Positions 1 through 10,015 of a DNA stretch of 64,000 nt are shown here, one piece after another. This DNA comes from Hymenopus coronatus (taxonomy: Eukaryota; Arthropoda; Insecta; Mantodea; Hymenopodidae). Location of the stretch: positions 437,713,259 through 437,777,258 of the forward strand of contig CM060900.1 in the NCBI GenBank assembly GCA_030762935.1, read 5' to 3'. The notes beneath the pieces are model-generated. The model saw only the letters and a program-made list of their open reading frames with translations. It had not been told where the DNA came from and ran no database searches. Numbering within the stretch: the stretch's first letter is position 1; each line of letters starts with the position of its first letter. The position numbers were made by a program, and so were the translations under genes.

Positions 1-680
1 AACATAGAAGTACTTTGAAACTTTCTAACTTACTTATAAAGTGAAAAAATAGGTTAAAACCTAAAAATCCGGGCCCTAGTTTACGTAACCAGTTTTTACT
101 ACTGATCATACGTGAACCTACTTCGTCTGCAGTTACGAGAATACTCGAGTCCCTCACTCGTGAGCACTAGTTCTCGATACACGAGACTCTCGTTACCACT
201 CTCGAGAAGTGGCGTGGCTTATGAGTAACGAGCGAGAGTGGCACGGGTTGTGACCGCCTCTATATAATGGTAATAAGAATTGGGAATTCAAAATAAAATC
301 ACCAATCCAGAGTTTGACAACTGCCTCCATTGTGTTCGTTTATTTTCTCACTACTCTCGTTTAATTAAAAATAAATAATGCGATTAAATTTACTCTTAGC
401 TGTTCTATGGAATCTTCTTTTGTAGCTAAGTACAATAGGATATGCAAAGCTTGTTAAAAAGTTGTGGAGTTGCTGTTACAGATCCGTTTCCTTGAAGAGT
501 AACATTAAAATGAACTTAGCAAGTTTAATGAACAGCTTAGGAAAGAAGAGCCTGAAAACGAATAGTCATATCCTTCAGAAGAAATATAAGAGACTCACCA
601 ATTGGTTTTCATAGGCATGTTTTTTTTTTTTCAAATAGGAAAGTAAGTGTTTAAAATCCACCTTCATTGCTAATGGAAAC
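1..680. other. Non-coding flank, no gene seen
   Basis: No open frame of note and no recognised repeat. Bases 120-250 are richer in GC and repeat short CTCG and GAGAG-type words. They include an 8-base inverted pair (CTCGTTAC and GTAACGAG, about 205-230). A TATATAAT string follows near 262. This resembles a promoter only loosely, and nothing downstream supports a transcript. Confidence 0.4.
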
Positions 681-693
681 AATTGTTTCAAAG

Positions 694-991
694 TCGCCCT
701 CCATGGTGTAAGTGTTACCATGCTAACTTTATATACCCAAAGTCGCGGGTTCAAACCCGGCGGAGGACGATGAATGTTTCGAGCTTAAAAACCCTTGGCA
801 TGGCTTCCTTCGGAAGATAAATAAAGCCGTTGGTCTCGTGTTGTAGAATTACGGCATGTAAAGGGACCTCAAACCTGCTAAAAAGAGGCCTCTGAGCAAA
901 ATTCATCGATCTTTCACGCCCAGTATAAAGTGGGACGCTGAGAGCCACAGCAGTTAAAGACCGTCCTTAAATAAAACACTATTTCCATTTT
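694..991 (+). repeat. SINE family A, full-length copy with target-site duplication
   Basis: tRNA-derived SINE. The head carries a B-box-like GGTTCAAACCC near 748. The body is shared with copies at 25919, 26746, 27978 and 52850 (minus): a segment around the words CCTCAAAC and CTGAGCAAAATT, then TTTCACGCCCAGTATA, then AGCAGTTAAAG..CGTCC, then an AAATAAA-type tail. It is flanked by a 13-base near-perfect direct repeat, AATTGTTTCAAAG at 681-693 and AACTGTTTCAAAG at 992-1004, as expected for a target-site duplication. The open frame across it on the minus strand is an artefact. Confidence 0.85.
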
Positions 992-1004
992 AACTGTTTC
1001 AAAG

Positions 1005-2065
1005 CTTCCATCCCATTGTTTTCTAAGTACACAGAGAAGTAAGATTATACCTCTTCTCTAAGGTTCATATAAATAGTACTCAAATGGTCTTTAATTTTCT
1101 TACTATAGGCGGCACAACTACCATATATTTGACGCATGTAGATACTCCTTCGTGCGTTAAAAGAGTTGCAGAATTCAATGAGGCTATTTCAAGTTAACAC
1201 CCGCCAGTGGAGAACTGACGAGACGGACCTTCACTTTACCCGTCTTTCTTTAAACAGGAGACGATGAGTGGATCGCGCTCATTGCGAGGGTAAAACGAGG
1301 TCCCTCTGCCCATTCCTCCACTGACGGGGTTTGACCTGATATAACTTATTTAACGCACTAACGGATATATGCACATATTAAACACGGGGCAGTTGGGCCA
1401 CCTGGTACAAATAAAACGTCTATTCCCAACAAACATAAGCTATAATAAATTCCCATTTTTTTCAAATTTTGGGATTAAGTGGATTTTCATATACATGTAA
1501 GAGCATCTCTTTTTGATAGCGTTTAAAGGCCATTCTTACAATATACGGCACCACAGATAGTGGATGTGATGATATATGCAATGAAGTTATATTTGGGAAT
1601 GGAAATTTGGGAACGAAACGTAAGTTTAGTGTAAACAGCATTTAGCGGTTATGAGAAAAACGTGCAAAAACCCTCAGTCAGCTAAGAAGGTCCTGGAGGG
1701 ATTTGAACTGCGTACCTTCTGTGTGCAAGCCTTATATGTTACCGCTATTCATTTGCGTTTATTATAAGATAATAATTATGAACTTTATTGCAAATATGGG
1801 TGTTTTTAAAAATCTCAAGCCAACGGGATAAATGTAACGGCATAAAATATTTTAAAATTCAGTTACTAAGTAATATATTACACACTCTTTCGTATTCCCA
1901 AACTTCCATCGGATATTGGTAACAATTGTTATCAAATAGTATTTTTGGCGCGGTTTTGACAAAAATGTGTGTGCTTGAACGTTAGTGTCTAAAAAATAAA
2001 AATAAAAAAAATAAATAAAAAAAAAGTAAAACAAAATATTTTCATCCTCTACCATGCAAACCCTC
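1005..2065. other. Non-coding, one tRNA-like remnant
   Basis: No gene seen. At about 1685-1755 a minus-strand tRNA-like piece is present (B-box complement GGATTTGAACTGCG), probably a SINE head remnant. A T/A-rich stretch lies near 1990-2040. Confidence 0.4.
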
Positions 2066-2069
2066 GATC

Positions 2070-2660
2070 TTTGACTTAACTAACCGAGAGGGATGACTTA
2101 GGTGGTTTAGTCTGTGTCCTGCACTCGGGGGGTCGCGGGTTCGATCCCTGTTGCTGGTCTACCTGTATCATGGGTTTTTTCGGTGTGTCTTGGGGTTGCC
2201 CGGCGAATGCTGCGTAGTTTTATTTCATCCTCCAAATGTATTATTCTTCAATGTCGTTTCCATTGTCATTTTATTTATCCTTCATTCCGTTAGTTTCTTT
2301 AAGGGCTAGAACTGTCGGCGCCGGTGCTAAGTGCGGCGGGGCAGGGGAAAAGAATGTTCTATGTGACTACCTCCTTCCCCTTACTTCGGCTGGCTGCTTG
2401 GATGAGGCGGCCCCTGCGGGAGGGGAGGTGACCCTATGCGGGGCGGGGTGCCCGGACTCCCTGTCAGACTGTTGGAGTGCTTCAATCTGGAAACTGTAAG
2501 GACCTTCTCATTGTTGTGTCATCACTGCTGATTCCGGCCTTCCGGTGTATCCTCTCAGTTCATTCCTCCCTCCCGGGGGCGGCTCGTCGGGGGGTATAGT
2601 TACACTGGCCACTTAGGTTAGCTGCCGAGTACCCTCCGTCCGTATCGTATTCCTGTTTCT
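2070..2660 (+). repeat. SINE-like family G copy
   Basis: A tRNA-like head with B-box GGGTTCGATCCCTG near 2147 is followed by a long GC-rich body. The copy at 17990-18375 has the same order of parts: head, a CGGTTGTCAGGCGAATGCTG-type segment, AGGGCT(A/G)A, a block ending CTTC..CTG, and the shared 14-base string TCAATCTGGAAACT at 2482-2495 (18349-18362 in the other copy). The plus-strand reading frame at 2236-2499 falls within it and is not a gene. Confidence 0.6.
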
Positions 2661-2959
2661 ATAGGCCTAACTAGATCAAATGTTATTCTGGAAAGTTTCA
2701 TTTGCAATATTTTCAACCACATACGTAGAATTCTACACGCTTAACCAACTTGATCAAATATTGTTGAGTTATTCTACTAAAGAAACTGGCAAAAATTATC
2801 AGCAACCTTACAACATCCCTAAACTACCCAGTCTATATGGTCAGCCTTTAGTACTCTTAAGTTTATAAAATTAAAAGGATAAAAAGGGGTAAAGGGTATG
2901 CTACGGGGTGGACCTCTTTTCCACTGCCCCCTATACATAAATATTATGGCTAATACCCC

Positions 2960-3395
2960 CAGAGTATGGGATTAGGGGCAGAAACATAGGAGCCCAAAGG
3001 CCGCAGGCAGACAGGCTACCAGAGTCACGTAGATGTCCCTAACGTTTCCAAGCTCGATAAACACATCCCACTGCCAGGCCACCCGAGAGGGCGTGCAAGC
3101 GGACCGTCGGCCCTGCAGCCCCCTAGTGTCCACGGGGAGTAAACTTTTCATTGAGTATGGATCCGCGGCATCTGCCCGTTCTGCTATACACCACAAACCT
3201 GAAGCACGCCTGAAAGATGAGAGGTAAACAAAATGAAGGCGAACTGACGGAAAGAAAACACTGATAGATGAGTAACCATCCCTGAATTCACCTGGCGATC
3301 CCGGGAAAATCAGGAAGACACATGGGTCAGTTTGGACAGTTCTCGAAGGTCGAACCTCCGACCTCCTTAATGCGAGATCCACAAGTTACTATATC
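2960..3395 (-). repeat. SINE-like family F copy
   Basis: Read on the minus strand, a head with GGAGGTCGGAGGTTCGACC (near 3370) leads into a body with CATTTTGTTTACCTCTCATC-like text, CTTTCAGGCGTG and a GC-rich 3' half ending in CTGTCTGCC. The copy at 7750-8236 shows the same head and body order on the same strand. Overlapping frames on both strands here are by-products of its GC-rich composition. Confidence 0.55.
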
Positions 3396-3413
3396 TGTAG
3401 TTTATTTTCAACC

Positions 3414-3417
<4 letters not shown>

Positions 3418-3471
<54 letters not shown>

Positions 3472-3480
3472 AGATATAGA
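3418..3480. repeat. TA dinucleotide and GATATA microsatellite
   Basis: About 18 TA units run directly into four GATATA-type units. The array adjoins the family X copy at 3481 and may have replaced its end. Confidence 0.9.
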
Positions 3481-4470
3481 TGAAACGATTTGCTTCTCAA
3501 TCAAGGAAACTTAAGAGAATCAGCAAGCCAAAGCGATAGTCAAATGTTTTTCAAGCTGTCCTATGCGATAGTATTAAAATTCGCTTTTTTGCATGGCCAG
3601 GAGTAAAACAAAAGCAACACGGGGCTCCCTGATTAAGGAAGTACAATTATTTTAAAATTGAATCCAATAACAAGGAATATATCGAAAATTAACTCTAGAA
3701 AAAAAAGAAGGTAGTAAAATAGATTCTGAGTTTCCAGAAAATCTAAATTTTTTCTAATGTAAGTTTTGTCTGTCCCTTGCGATTATACAGAAATCATCTA
3801 GAATTCCTAAGTCTTCTGACACTACTCCCAAAAAATGCAAGATACACATTTAAGTTGTAATGAAAATATCTTAAATATATGCTATTTAAATCAAAATCGG
3901 CACAGCCATCTTTTAGAAAATCAAAATATTAAAAAAATGTTCTATGTAAACGGTAGTTGGGGTAGGAGGATTTTCCCGAAAATATTCGTGTCGCAGCCTT
4001 GAAAGAGGCTTAGTTTAAATACTAACTTTGGCATTTAACGGGATTACGTTTTTGAGTTATGCTGCCCAAGGACACACACACGTGGGTCCTTTTCTACAGC
4101 ATTTCTACTCATAGATTCAATATTTATAGAGGAGATATTCTGTGGAATCTGTAAGTATAAAAATACTAAAAGTGTTGTTAATGGAACCAATGTTTTGTTT
4201 TGTTCTTAAAGGTTTGAATGTTGGGCAAAAATTATTTTCTTGGGAGGAAAGGCCTTTGTTTTATTTTACATAATTCGTCCCTCACCAACCAATACAAATC
4301 ATCCCTCACCAACCAAATCAATTCATCCCGCACTTTTTTTTTTTTTTTTTTTGCTACAGAGGACCTGTAAGCACATTTACAGTGAAATCTCGGTATACAA
4401 TATTTGGTTGTATACAATACCTTCCTATCTACAATGTATATTGAAGGCACATACATACTAGAGATGGCAA
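3481..4470 (-). mobile_element. Family X (Helentron/HINE-like) copy 1
   Basis: Minus-strand copy of the dominant repeat. Diagnostic words are CAGGAGTAAAACAAAAG near 3598, GGATTTTCCCGAAAATATTCG near 3970, TTTGAGTTATGCTGCC near 4052, and GTGAAATCTCGGTAT near 4380. The terminal palindrome is degraded (about 4420-4470). A segment of about 240 bases (4120-4357) that other copies lack is inserted and ends in an 18-base T-run. Confidence 0.75.
4278..4352. repeat. 24-base tandem repeat followed by poly(T)
   Basis: About 2.5 units contain the word TCCCTCACCAACCAA (4279 and 4303). They are followed by 18 T at 4335-4352. They lie at the edge of the segment inserted into family X copy 1, so the T-run may be the tail of a minus-strand retroposed sequence. 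Confidence 0.65.
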
Positions 4471-4497
4471 TACAACTTTCACAAAATAATTTGTATA

Positions 4498-4825
4498 ACA
4501 TAACTCCATGGCAAAACAGCTCACGGGGAACCTTGGCGTACCGCCCGGCCGCTGCGTCCATCATCTCGGTCCACTACAGACGTCATGGATGGGGTGCAGT
4601 ATAGAAGGGTGAGACGTGGTCAGCGCCTCGAGACCCACCCGGCCGGTTAATGCGGTCCTCACGACCTGGAGCCGCTACTTCTCCATCAAGTAGCTCCTCA
4701 ATTGGCCCCCCAGGGACCTCACGAGGCTCCCAGCGGGGGAAAAATCCCCACGCCGGTACTGGGGATCGAACCTAGGTCTCCCGCTTGGTAGGCAGCTGCG
4801 CTACCACCGCGCTTAGGAGACGACC
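4498..4825 (-). repeat. SINE family C copy with 14-base target-site duplication
   Basis: The minus-strand head reads GCGGTGGTAGCGCAGCTGCC, with a perfect T-stem-like part near 4765, so it is tRNA-derived. The body (CCCCCGCTGGGAG, AGAAGTAGCGGCTCCAGGTC, GGCCGGGCGGTACGCC) matches the plus-strand copy at 22574 almost word for word. It is flanked by identical 14-base repeats AAATAATTTGTATA at 4484-4497 and 4826-4839. The short divergence between the two copies suggests fairly recent activity. Confidence 0.9.
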
Positions 4826-4849
4826 AAATAATTTGTATAGCCACTAATA

Positions 4850-4905
4850 AACGATGGAGCGTAGAGAAAGTCATGTGAACATCTCGCATGATATATCAAA
4901 CACGC
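4850..4905 (+). repeat. Solitary family X 3' tip
   Basis: GTAGAGAAAGTCATGTGAAC matches the forward 3' end of family X, but the rest of the element is not visible upstream. Confidence 0.4.
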
Positions 4906-5488
4906 TATAAAATCAGTTTTACTGCCTTGTTGTTACACTATTTGTAATATAGGGGTTTCCGGATCGCTTTTAAGCTTTTGAAACCTGAGAACGAAATTAG
5001 AGTTCTAATTGACCTAGTAATTGAGAGCCAATAAACACCAACCATCACCTCTCAAAACAAAATTGACAGATTTTGTTCACTGGAGTTAAAATTGCAGTCG
5101 GTAGTAGAATATAGAAAATGATATCTGCCTATGGGACTCCAAAAGCATTGCCAGGAACGTTTGAGTGTTCTTCACATATGCAGTGTTTGGACTATCCACA
5201 TATTCCCTGCGGCACATAATCCTTTAATGCTGCATCGAAGCTATTTTGCATAGGCTTGGTGCATCCGTGGCTTGGAGTATTTATCCTAGAAATGTGTGAG
5301 GCTAGCTGGAACCTCAAACGGTATATCATAACTACCTTACACTACTCCGATTATCCTTAGTCAGTTCCCTTTAGTTTACTTAGAATACATATTTGCTAAC
5401 TATTAATCACATTTGTAGAAGATAAACTTAGGGAAATCCATAGTAACTAAAGATATAGTGGCCTCAGGAAAAAATAATTCTTTTTTTT
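4906..5488. other. Non-coding, no gene seen
   Basis: AT-rich sequence. Around 5110-5280 there is a vague resemblance (words like GCTGCATCGAAGCT) to 13640-13760 (GCTGCATCAAAGCTT). It may be an old unclassified repeat. Confidence 0.3.
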
Positions 5489-5892
5489 ATTTTCTCTATT
5501 GTATTCCACCGAAAAATTCTATACCGAGATTACACCGGAATTGCATGTTTTGAGGATACCTGTAAAAAAAAACATTTTTAGAAAAAATCCATGTGTGTCT
5601 GTCAACAACATAACTCAAAAAAATCGTTTAATACCAAATTTGGTATTTTAGTTCAGTATTTACCAAGGACTCGACACGAAGATTTTCAGGATAATTCCCA
5701 CCCACAACCACCCTTTACATTGAGTAGGGCTTTAAAAAAATATTAGATTTTCTCAAAAATGGCTCTAAAGAGTTCGATTAAAATACTACATGTTTAAGAT
5801 AATCTCATATATATATTGAATTCTCTGGGAATAGCCTCTGAAGGCCTCTCCATTCTGAATGACTTTTGAATACTGGTAAACCGAAAGAGATA

Positions 5893-5933
<41 letters not shown>

Positions 5934-6294
5934 TAGATATCGTTAAAACACACAGCTTATGTCATAGAAACTTTTTTGTTTGCAGAATTAACCATTTCCG
6001 AGATTTTCGTTGTTATTGGTTTCAGTTCTAAACTACTTAAACTTTTTTCAAAGGAGAAGTTGGCTTTCGTTTCATATCTCCTTCTTTTACACCTGATCAT
6101 GCCGGCTTCTTTAAAATGTATTGCTATCGTTAAGACCTATGATTTACCTTATACTTGGAAGGAAGCAAATAATAAGACCTTCTGCTAATGTTAATCGCGA
6201 TTAACATCATGAAGATAAAATAATCTTTTGGAACAACAGTTGGTTTGCAGAACAGGCAGAGAAGGTGATGTCAATGCAACACATCAGATTTTTT
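5489..6294 (+). mobile_element. Family X (Helentron/HINE-like) copy 2
   Basis: Forward copy. In order it shows TATTGTATTCCACC (5497), AAATTCTATACCGAGATTAC, ATCCATGTGTGTCTGTC, ATACCAAATTTGGTATTT, CCACCCTTTACAT, GGGAATAGCCTCTGAA, GAACAGGCAGAGAAGG and a terminal hairpin (TGATGT at 6266-6271 with ACATCA at 6281-6286). The hairpin is followed by a T-run ending at 6294. Its left palindrome arm is mostly lost. Copy 3 follows immediately in the same orientation. The short plus-strand frame at 5976-6188 is inside it and is not a gene. Confidence 0.8.
5894..5928. repeat. (CA)n microsatellite inside family X copy 2
   Basis: A pure AC/CA tract of about 35 bases. It has expanded where other copies read AGAGAGACAAAA, so it arose after or during spread of this copy. 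Confidence 0.95.
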
Positions 6295-7248
6295 ACTTTC
6301 TCTAGCAAGGATGAATATCTATATAGTAGGTAGAGAAGGTATTGTATTGCACTCAAAAATTCAATACCGACATTTCAACGTAGTTTTAGAAAAAATGTGC
6401 GTGTGTGTGTTGGTGTGTGTGTGTGTGTGTGTCTGTGGACAGCATAACTTAAAAAAAGAAAAATCGGTTAAATACCAAACATAGTATTTCAGTCCATTAT
6501 CTTCCAAGAATGCGACATTGAGTTTTTGAAGAAAATGCCTCCCCCAAACTACCTTTACATAGAACATTTTTCGAAAATGCTATATTATAGATATTTCTAA
6601 TGTATATCTGGAATTTTCTGGCAATAACCTTTGAAAACCTCCTCATTCTGAATGACTTTTGCATGACTGGCAAACATAAGAAATAGACCAAAAGTATAAA
6701 AAAAAAAAAAAAATGTAGATGTCTTTAAAATACACAATATATTAATATATATTTTTATGTAGTTAACTATTGCTAAGGTGTACCTTGTTATTGGTTTCAA
6801 TTTTAAAGTACGCAGTTTTTCATTCCTTTTTAATTTGTTTTACTCCTGGTCATGCATAGCAGTGGCCCGCGTGGTTAGACCACTCGCGTCTCACCTAGAT
6901 GGCCAAGGTTGGATCCCAAGTGCCCGCATGTGAGATCCCCCGCCATCGCATTCCACCGGTTCTCCATATTCATTCCATGTATCATCTGTATCAACGCCTG
7001 CGGTGTCACAAGTAGTAAAAGCGGTTGTGAAATACTACCAAAAAATGCCTCGAAGAGGCATTTTAAAAGATTTCTCCTAGCTTTAGCCTAGCGTATTTCA
7101 TTATATTCTTTATCAGTATAGTAAGACGATTTCTGCTAATGTTTATTTCGATTAGGATCATATAGATAGAAGAATAAGCGTTTGTAAGAAGAGGTCGTTA
7201 CAGAATAGGTAGACAAAGTCGTGTGAATAGAACACATGAGACTTTTTA
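6295..7248 (+). mobile_element. Family X copy 3, tandem to copy 2 and interrupted by a SINE
   Basis: Starts ACTTTCTCTAGC directly after the T-run of copy 2. It has a GT tract at about 6401-6433, the segments common to the family, and ends with a hairpin (CGTGTG with CACATG, about 7220-7236) plus a T-run at 7243-7247. A family B SINE interrupts it at about 6861. The element resumes at TTTTAAAAGATTT near 7061. Small minus-strand frames over 6361-6800 are shadows. Confidence 0.8.
6861..7041 (+). repeat. SINE family B copy nested in family X
   Basis: The head GGCCCGCGTGGTTAGACCAC and the body words AAGTGCCCGCATGTGAGAT, CATTCCACCGGTTCTCCAT and GTAAAAGCGG match copies at 14352, 60650 and, on the minus strand, 30620 and 37925. 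Its insertion postdates family X copy 3. A 10-base perfect inverted repeat with a 3-base loop lies at the 3' junction (7042-7064). Confidence 0.8.
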
Positions 7249-7749
7249 TAAAATTTTGCCATACGTAATACATTCCACACGTTGCAATGTTTTACTAATT
7301 TATTTTAACATGTTTCTACTCCCTCCCAAAGATACACCAAAGAAAACATTTACAATGTCTTTCGTATGTTGCGCCAATTTTTAGAAATAACTGAAATTTT
7401 GAATAATTAATTTGATAAAGGTACACAAATAATACGCCTTTTTCTACAATACATAGGGTTTAGTATAAAGAAGATGACCTATTAGGTCCATTTGTAAATT
7501 TTATTTAGATCACTTGAATTTTTCATATGAATGTCTTTAAAATGCACCGTACGAACTGTTTTATTAGAGCCATGAATTTAAACAGTAAAGCTTTTATTGT
7601 AAAACATATCAATGTTATCATGTGTAATATTTGGCGCAAACTTCAACAGAACATTCCAAATATTGTGGGTCATTCAAATTTCTTAGGAACATTTTCTTAA
7701 AGTTAAAGGTTTGACAACAGCGGGGGAAACATTACGTACCACGATTTGT
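7249..7749. other. Non-coding, no gene seen
   Basis: AT-rich sequence with no recognised repeat and no significant open frame. Confidence 0.4.
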
Positions 7750-8236
7750 ATAGACTTATTGTGTATTAACACCCCGCAGGAGGAAGGGATGAAACGAGAG
7801 AAACACATGCGGCCACAAACCGGGTGCAGACAGGCCACAGAGTCACGCGGAAGTCCCTAACTGTTTGTTCATCTGTACATCGACACCATTGGTCTCGGGT
7901 GTCGGAAAGGCAACCGTCCCCGCCCCCTGAGGCCAACAACCATAACGCCGCCCAATACCGAGAACAACATTCACAAGGCACATACATCCGCAATCCATCT
8001 GCCAACACTGCCAACCACCACAAGCGCAGGTGCAAACACACACCTGAAATATGATAAGGAAATGACATGAAAGGGAATGAGGAAAAGGAAGCCGTGGAGA
8101 TTAACAGCCTCAATATTCGCCTAAGTGACAAGGGGGAACCACGAGAAATATTAGAGTGCGCGGTCGACGAGGATCGAACCCGCGACCTCCCGAATCCGAG
8201 TTGAACATCTTACAGCGATGCCAGCTCGCTCGGTAC
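7750..8236 (-). repeat. SINE-like family F copy
   Basis: On the minus strand the head is ACCGAGCGAGCTGGCATCGC with B-box GCGGGTTCGATCCTCG (near 8175). It continues through a 470-base body ending at the GC-rich 3' part near 7770. It is related to 2960-3395. Four overlapping open frames on both strands (up to 121 residues) lie wholly inside this repeat and have no recognisable domain, so I treat them as artefacts of GC-rich repeat DNA. Confidence 0.7.
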
Positions 8237-9435
8237 ATTACCTTAAGTAAAGGATATCTTAGGATACTGATGTTTTGTAGCATAAATAAATTTGTGGCTA
8301 ATAAATGGAAGTTAAATAATATAATTATACAATGGTATCTTGTTATGTATAATATAGCCACTAAGAAATAGAAGTTTATAGTCTCGAAAGTTAAATTCAC
8401 AGATTGGGTAACATGCTGGTCACCAACATTCCGTATACGGGACTGGTGTTTTCCAGTAGGAATAGAACAGTAGAGAAGATATGTTACAACAATGAGTAAA
8501 AAACCATCTATATATGAAGAATGTATGTCCTGATTTAGATATCTAAATGCCAGGATTATTTATTGCAAATCTATTTTATATTATTTGTATTTATTTACTA
8601 ACCTAACCGAACATAACTTAGGTAACTTTTCGCTTTCTACTAGGTCTTTGGAGGTCTCATAATATAGCATATATAATGAAGTTAAACTGCTTGCCGGAAT
8701 TGTATGCTCTAACTAGGATCTTCGCGAGATGGTGGATTTCAGGCAGAAGCCTACGACATATGTACCGTGTTTTCCTTAGGATTTAACCTTCGTTTGCAGT
8801 ATTTCATACTGCGATCGTTAGTACTCGCATTTTGAATTCTTCAGGTTCCTAGGAAAGAGGAGTGCCGTTAGCAATGCTAGTCGAACGGTTTAGTCGGGGA
8901 ATTGCATACTAAAACAATGGGATTGACAAGGGCAAACAGGAAGCTTTTTCTGGGTTACACAGCACCTTGTGTGCTGATAGGTTATGTAAACATACGTGAT
9001 GAGACTCCGTGAGAGAGATGTGCTTTTCTTCACTAAAACGTGCTCCAGCTATAACGTTGTGGCACATATTTTACGAAAATATAAAGCATGAATGTTACAA
9101 TATCAAATTTAGAACATACGTGCTTAACAAAAAAGACTGTGTTCAATATTCACTGCCAGGGGATTTTAAACATTTACATGAAATTCTATACACTGGTGCC
9201 TTGATGTAATATTTCCACTGCTACATTTCACTGTAAAATAATAACACGCTAAATGAACAGTAAAATTATTACTGTATGGCATTGTGTTACAGTTCAGCTT
9301 ATGCAGAATATATTCTAAAGAGTATGGAGAAGATTTTAATGGCAAGATTTATCTTTTAGATATCACAATTACTGGGTGTGCTTCTATGAGTTTTCATATT
9401 CTCCTAACCAGTTTTTAATATTTAAAGTGATATAA
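8237..9435. other. Non-coding, no gene seen
   Basis: AT-rich, with no recognised repeat. Frames of about 66 residues occur but show no family features. Confidence 0.4.
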
Positions 9436-9439
9436 CAAT

Positions 9440-9560
9440 TCAATTGTTTTTTCACACAAGCCGTCTGTAGGACAGGAGTTGGACAAGTCAAATCAAACTG
9501 AAAAATTTAATGCCCTAGCCGGGATTGCAAGCAATTGAAACTGCTTTCTTCTGGGATCTA
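9440..9560 (-). repeat. SINE-like family H remnant
   Basis: Shares TTTTTCACACAAG, an ACAAGT..A(A/T)A..TCA(A/G)A motif, and a ..TAGCC(G/A)GGATT tRNA-like end with 45440-45605 in the same orientation. Confidence 0.45.
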
Positions 9561-9734
9561 AAAGGTGAATAACACCTTTATATTTCAGAAAATGATTAAC
9601 AATTTTAAAACTAATAAAAAGAAATGTCTTGGAAACGTTTATATATGCAAAATATCGTACGTATAGCACATAGGCTGTATATTGTAACGAAATTTCCATT
9701 TTTTCAGCGTACACTTGTTATTTATCATCTTCAG

Positions 9735-10015
9735 TGTATGGTATTTTCATCAAAAGCGGTAAGCCATTTTTGACAAAATGTAAAATTGCGAAAAATGCTA
9801 CATATAGAAAGCATTTTAGTGTGGGTGAATTTCCCTGACAATTTTCGTGTGGCATTCTTGGAAGATACTGAACTTAAATATCAATTTGATGTTTAACATT
9901 TATTTTTTGAATTACACCGCCCAATGGCACACGCCCACACATACACGTACCTTTTTCTAAAAATGTATTTCAAGCTCCTCAAAACGTGTATTTCTGGTAA
10001 CATTTCTGTATAGAA
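9735..10015 (-). mobile_element. Family X fragment (copy 4)
   Basis: Only the half nearest the palindromic end remains. Visible words are AGCCATTTTTGACAAAATG, GAATTTCCCTGACAATTTTCG, CTTGGAAGATACTGAACTTAAATA (read in parts), CACACGCCCACACATACACG and TTTTTCTAAAAATG. Confidence 0.65.

Noticed and set aside
2236..2499. 87-residue plus-strand frame with Gly/Cys-rich end
   Set aside because: Falls inside SINE-like family G, and the sequence is shared with 17990-18375 without the frame being kept.
5489..7248. Two copies of family X read as a direct-repeat LTR pair
   Set aside because: The copies abut without internal sequence, each has the full element order, and no TG..CA ends or primer-binding site are seen.
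7766..8131. 121-residue minus-strand frame, the longest in the window, with further frames on both strands
   Set aside because: It lies wholly inside SINE-like family F, whose GC-rich body has few stops in any frame. No domain, start context or splice signals.
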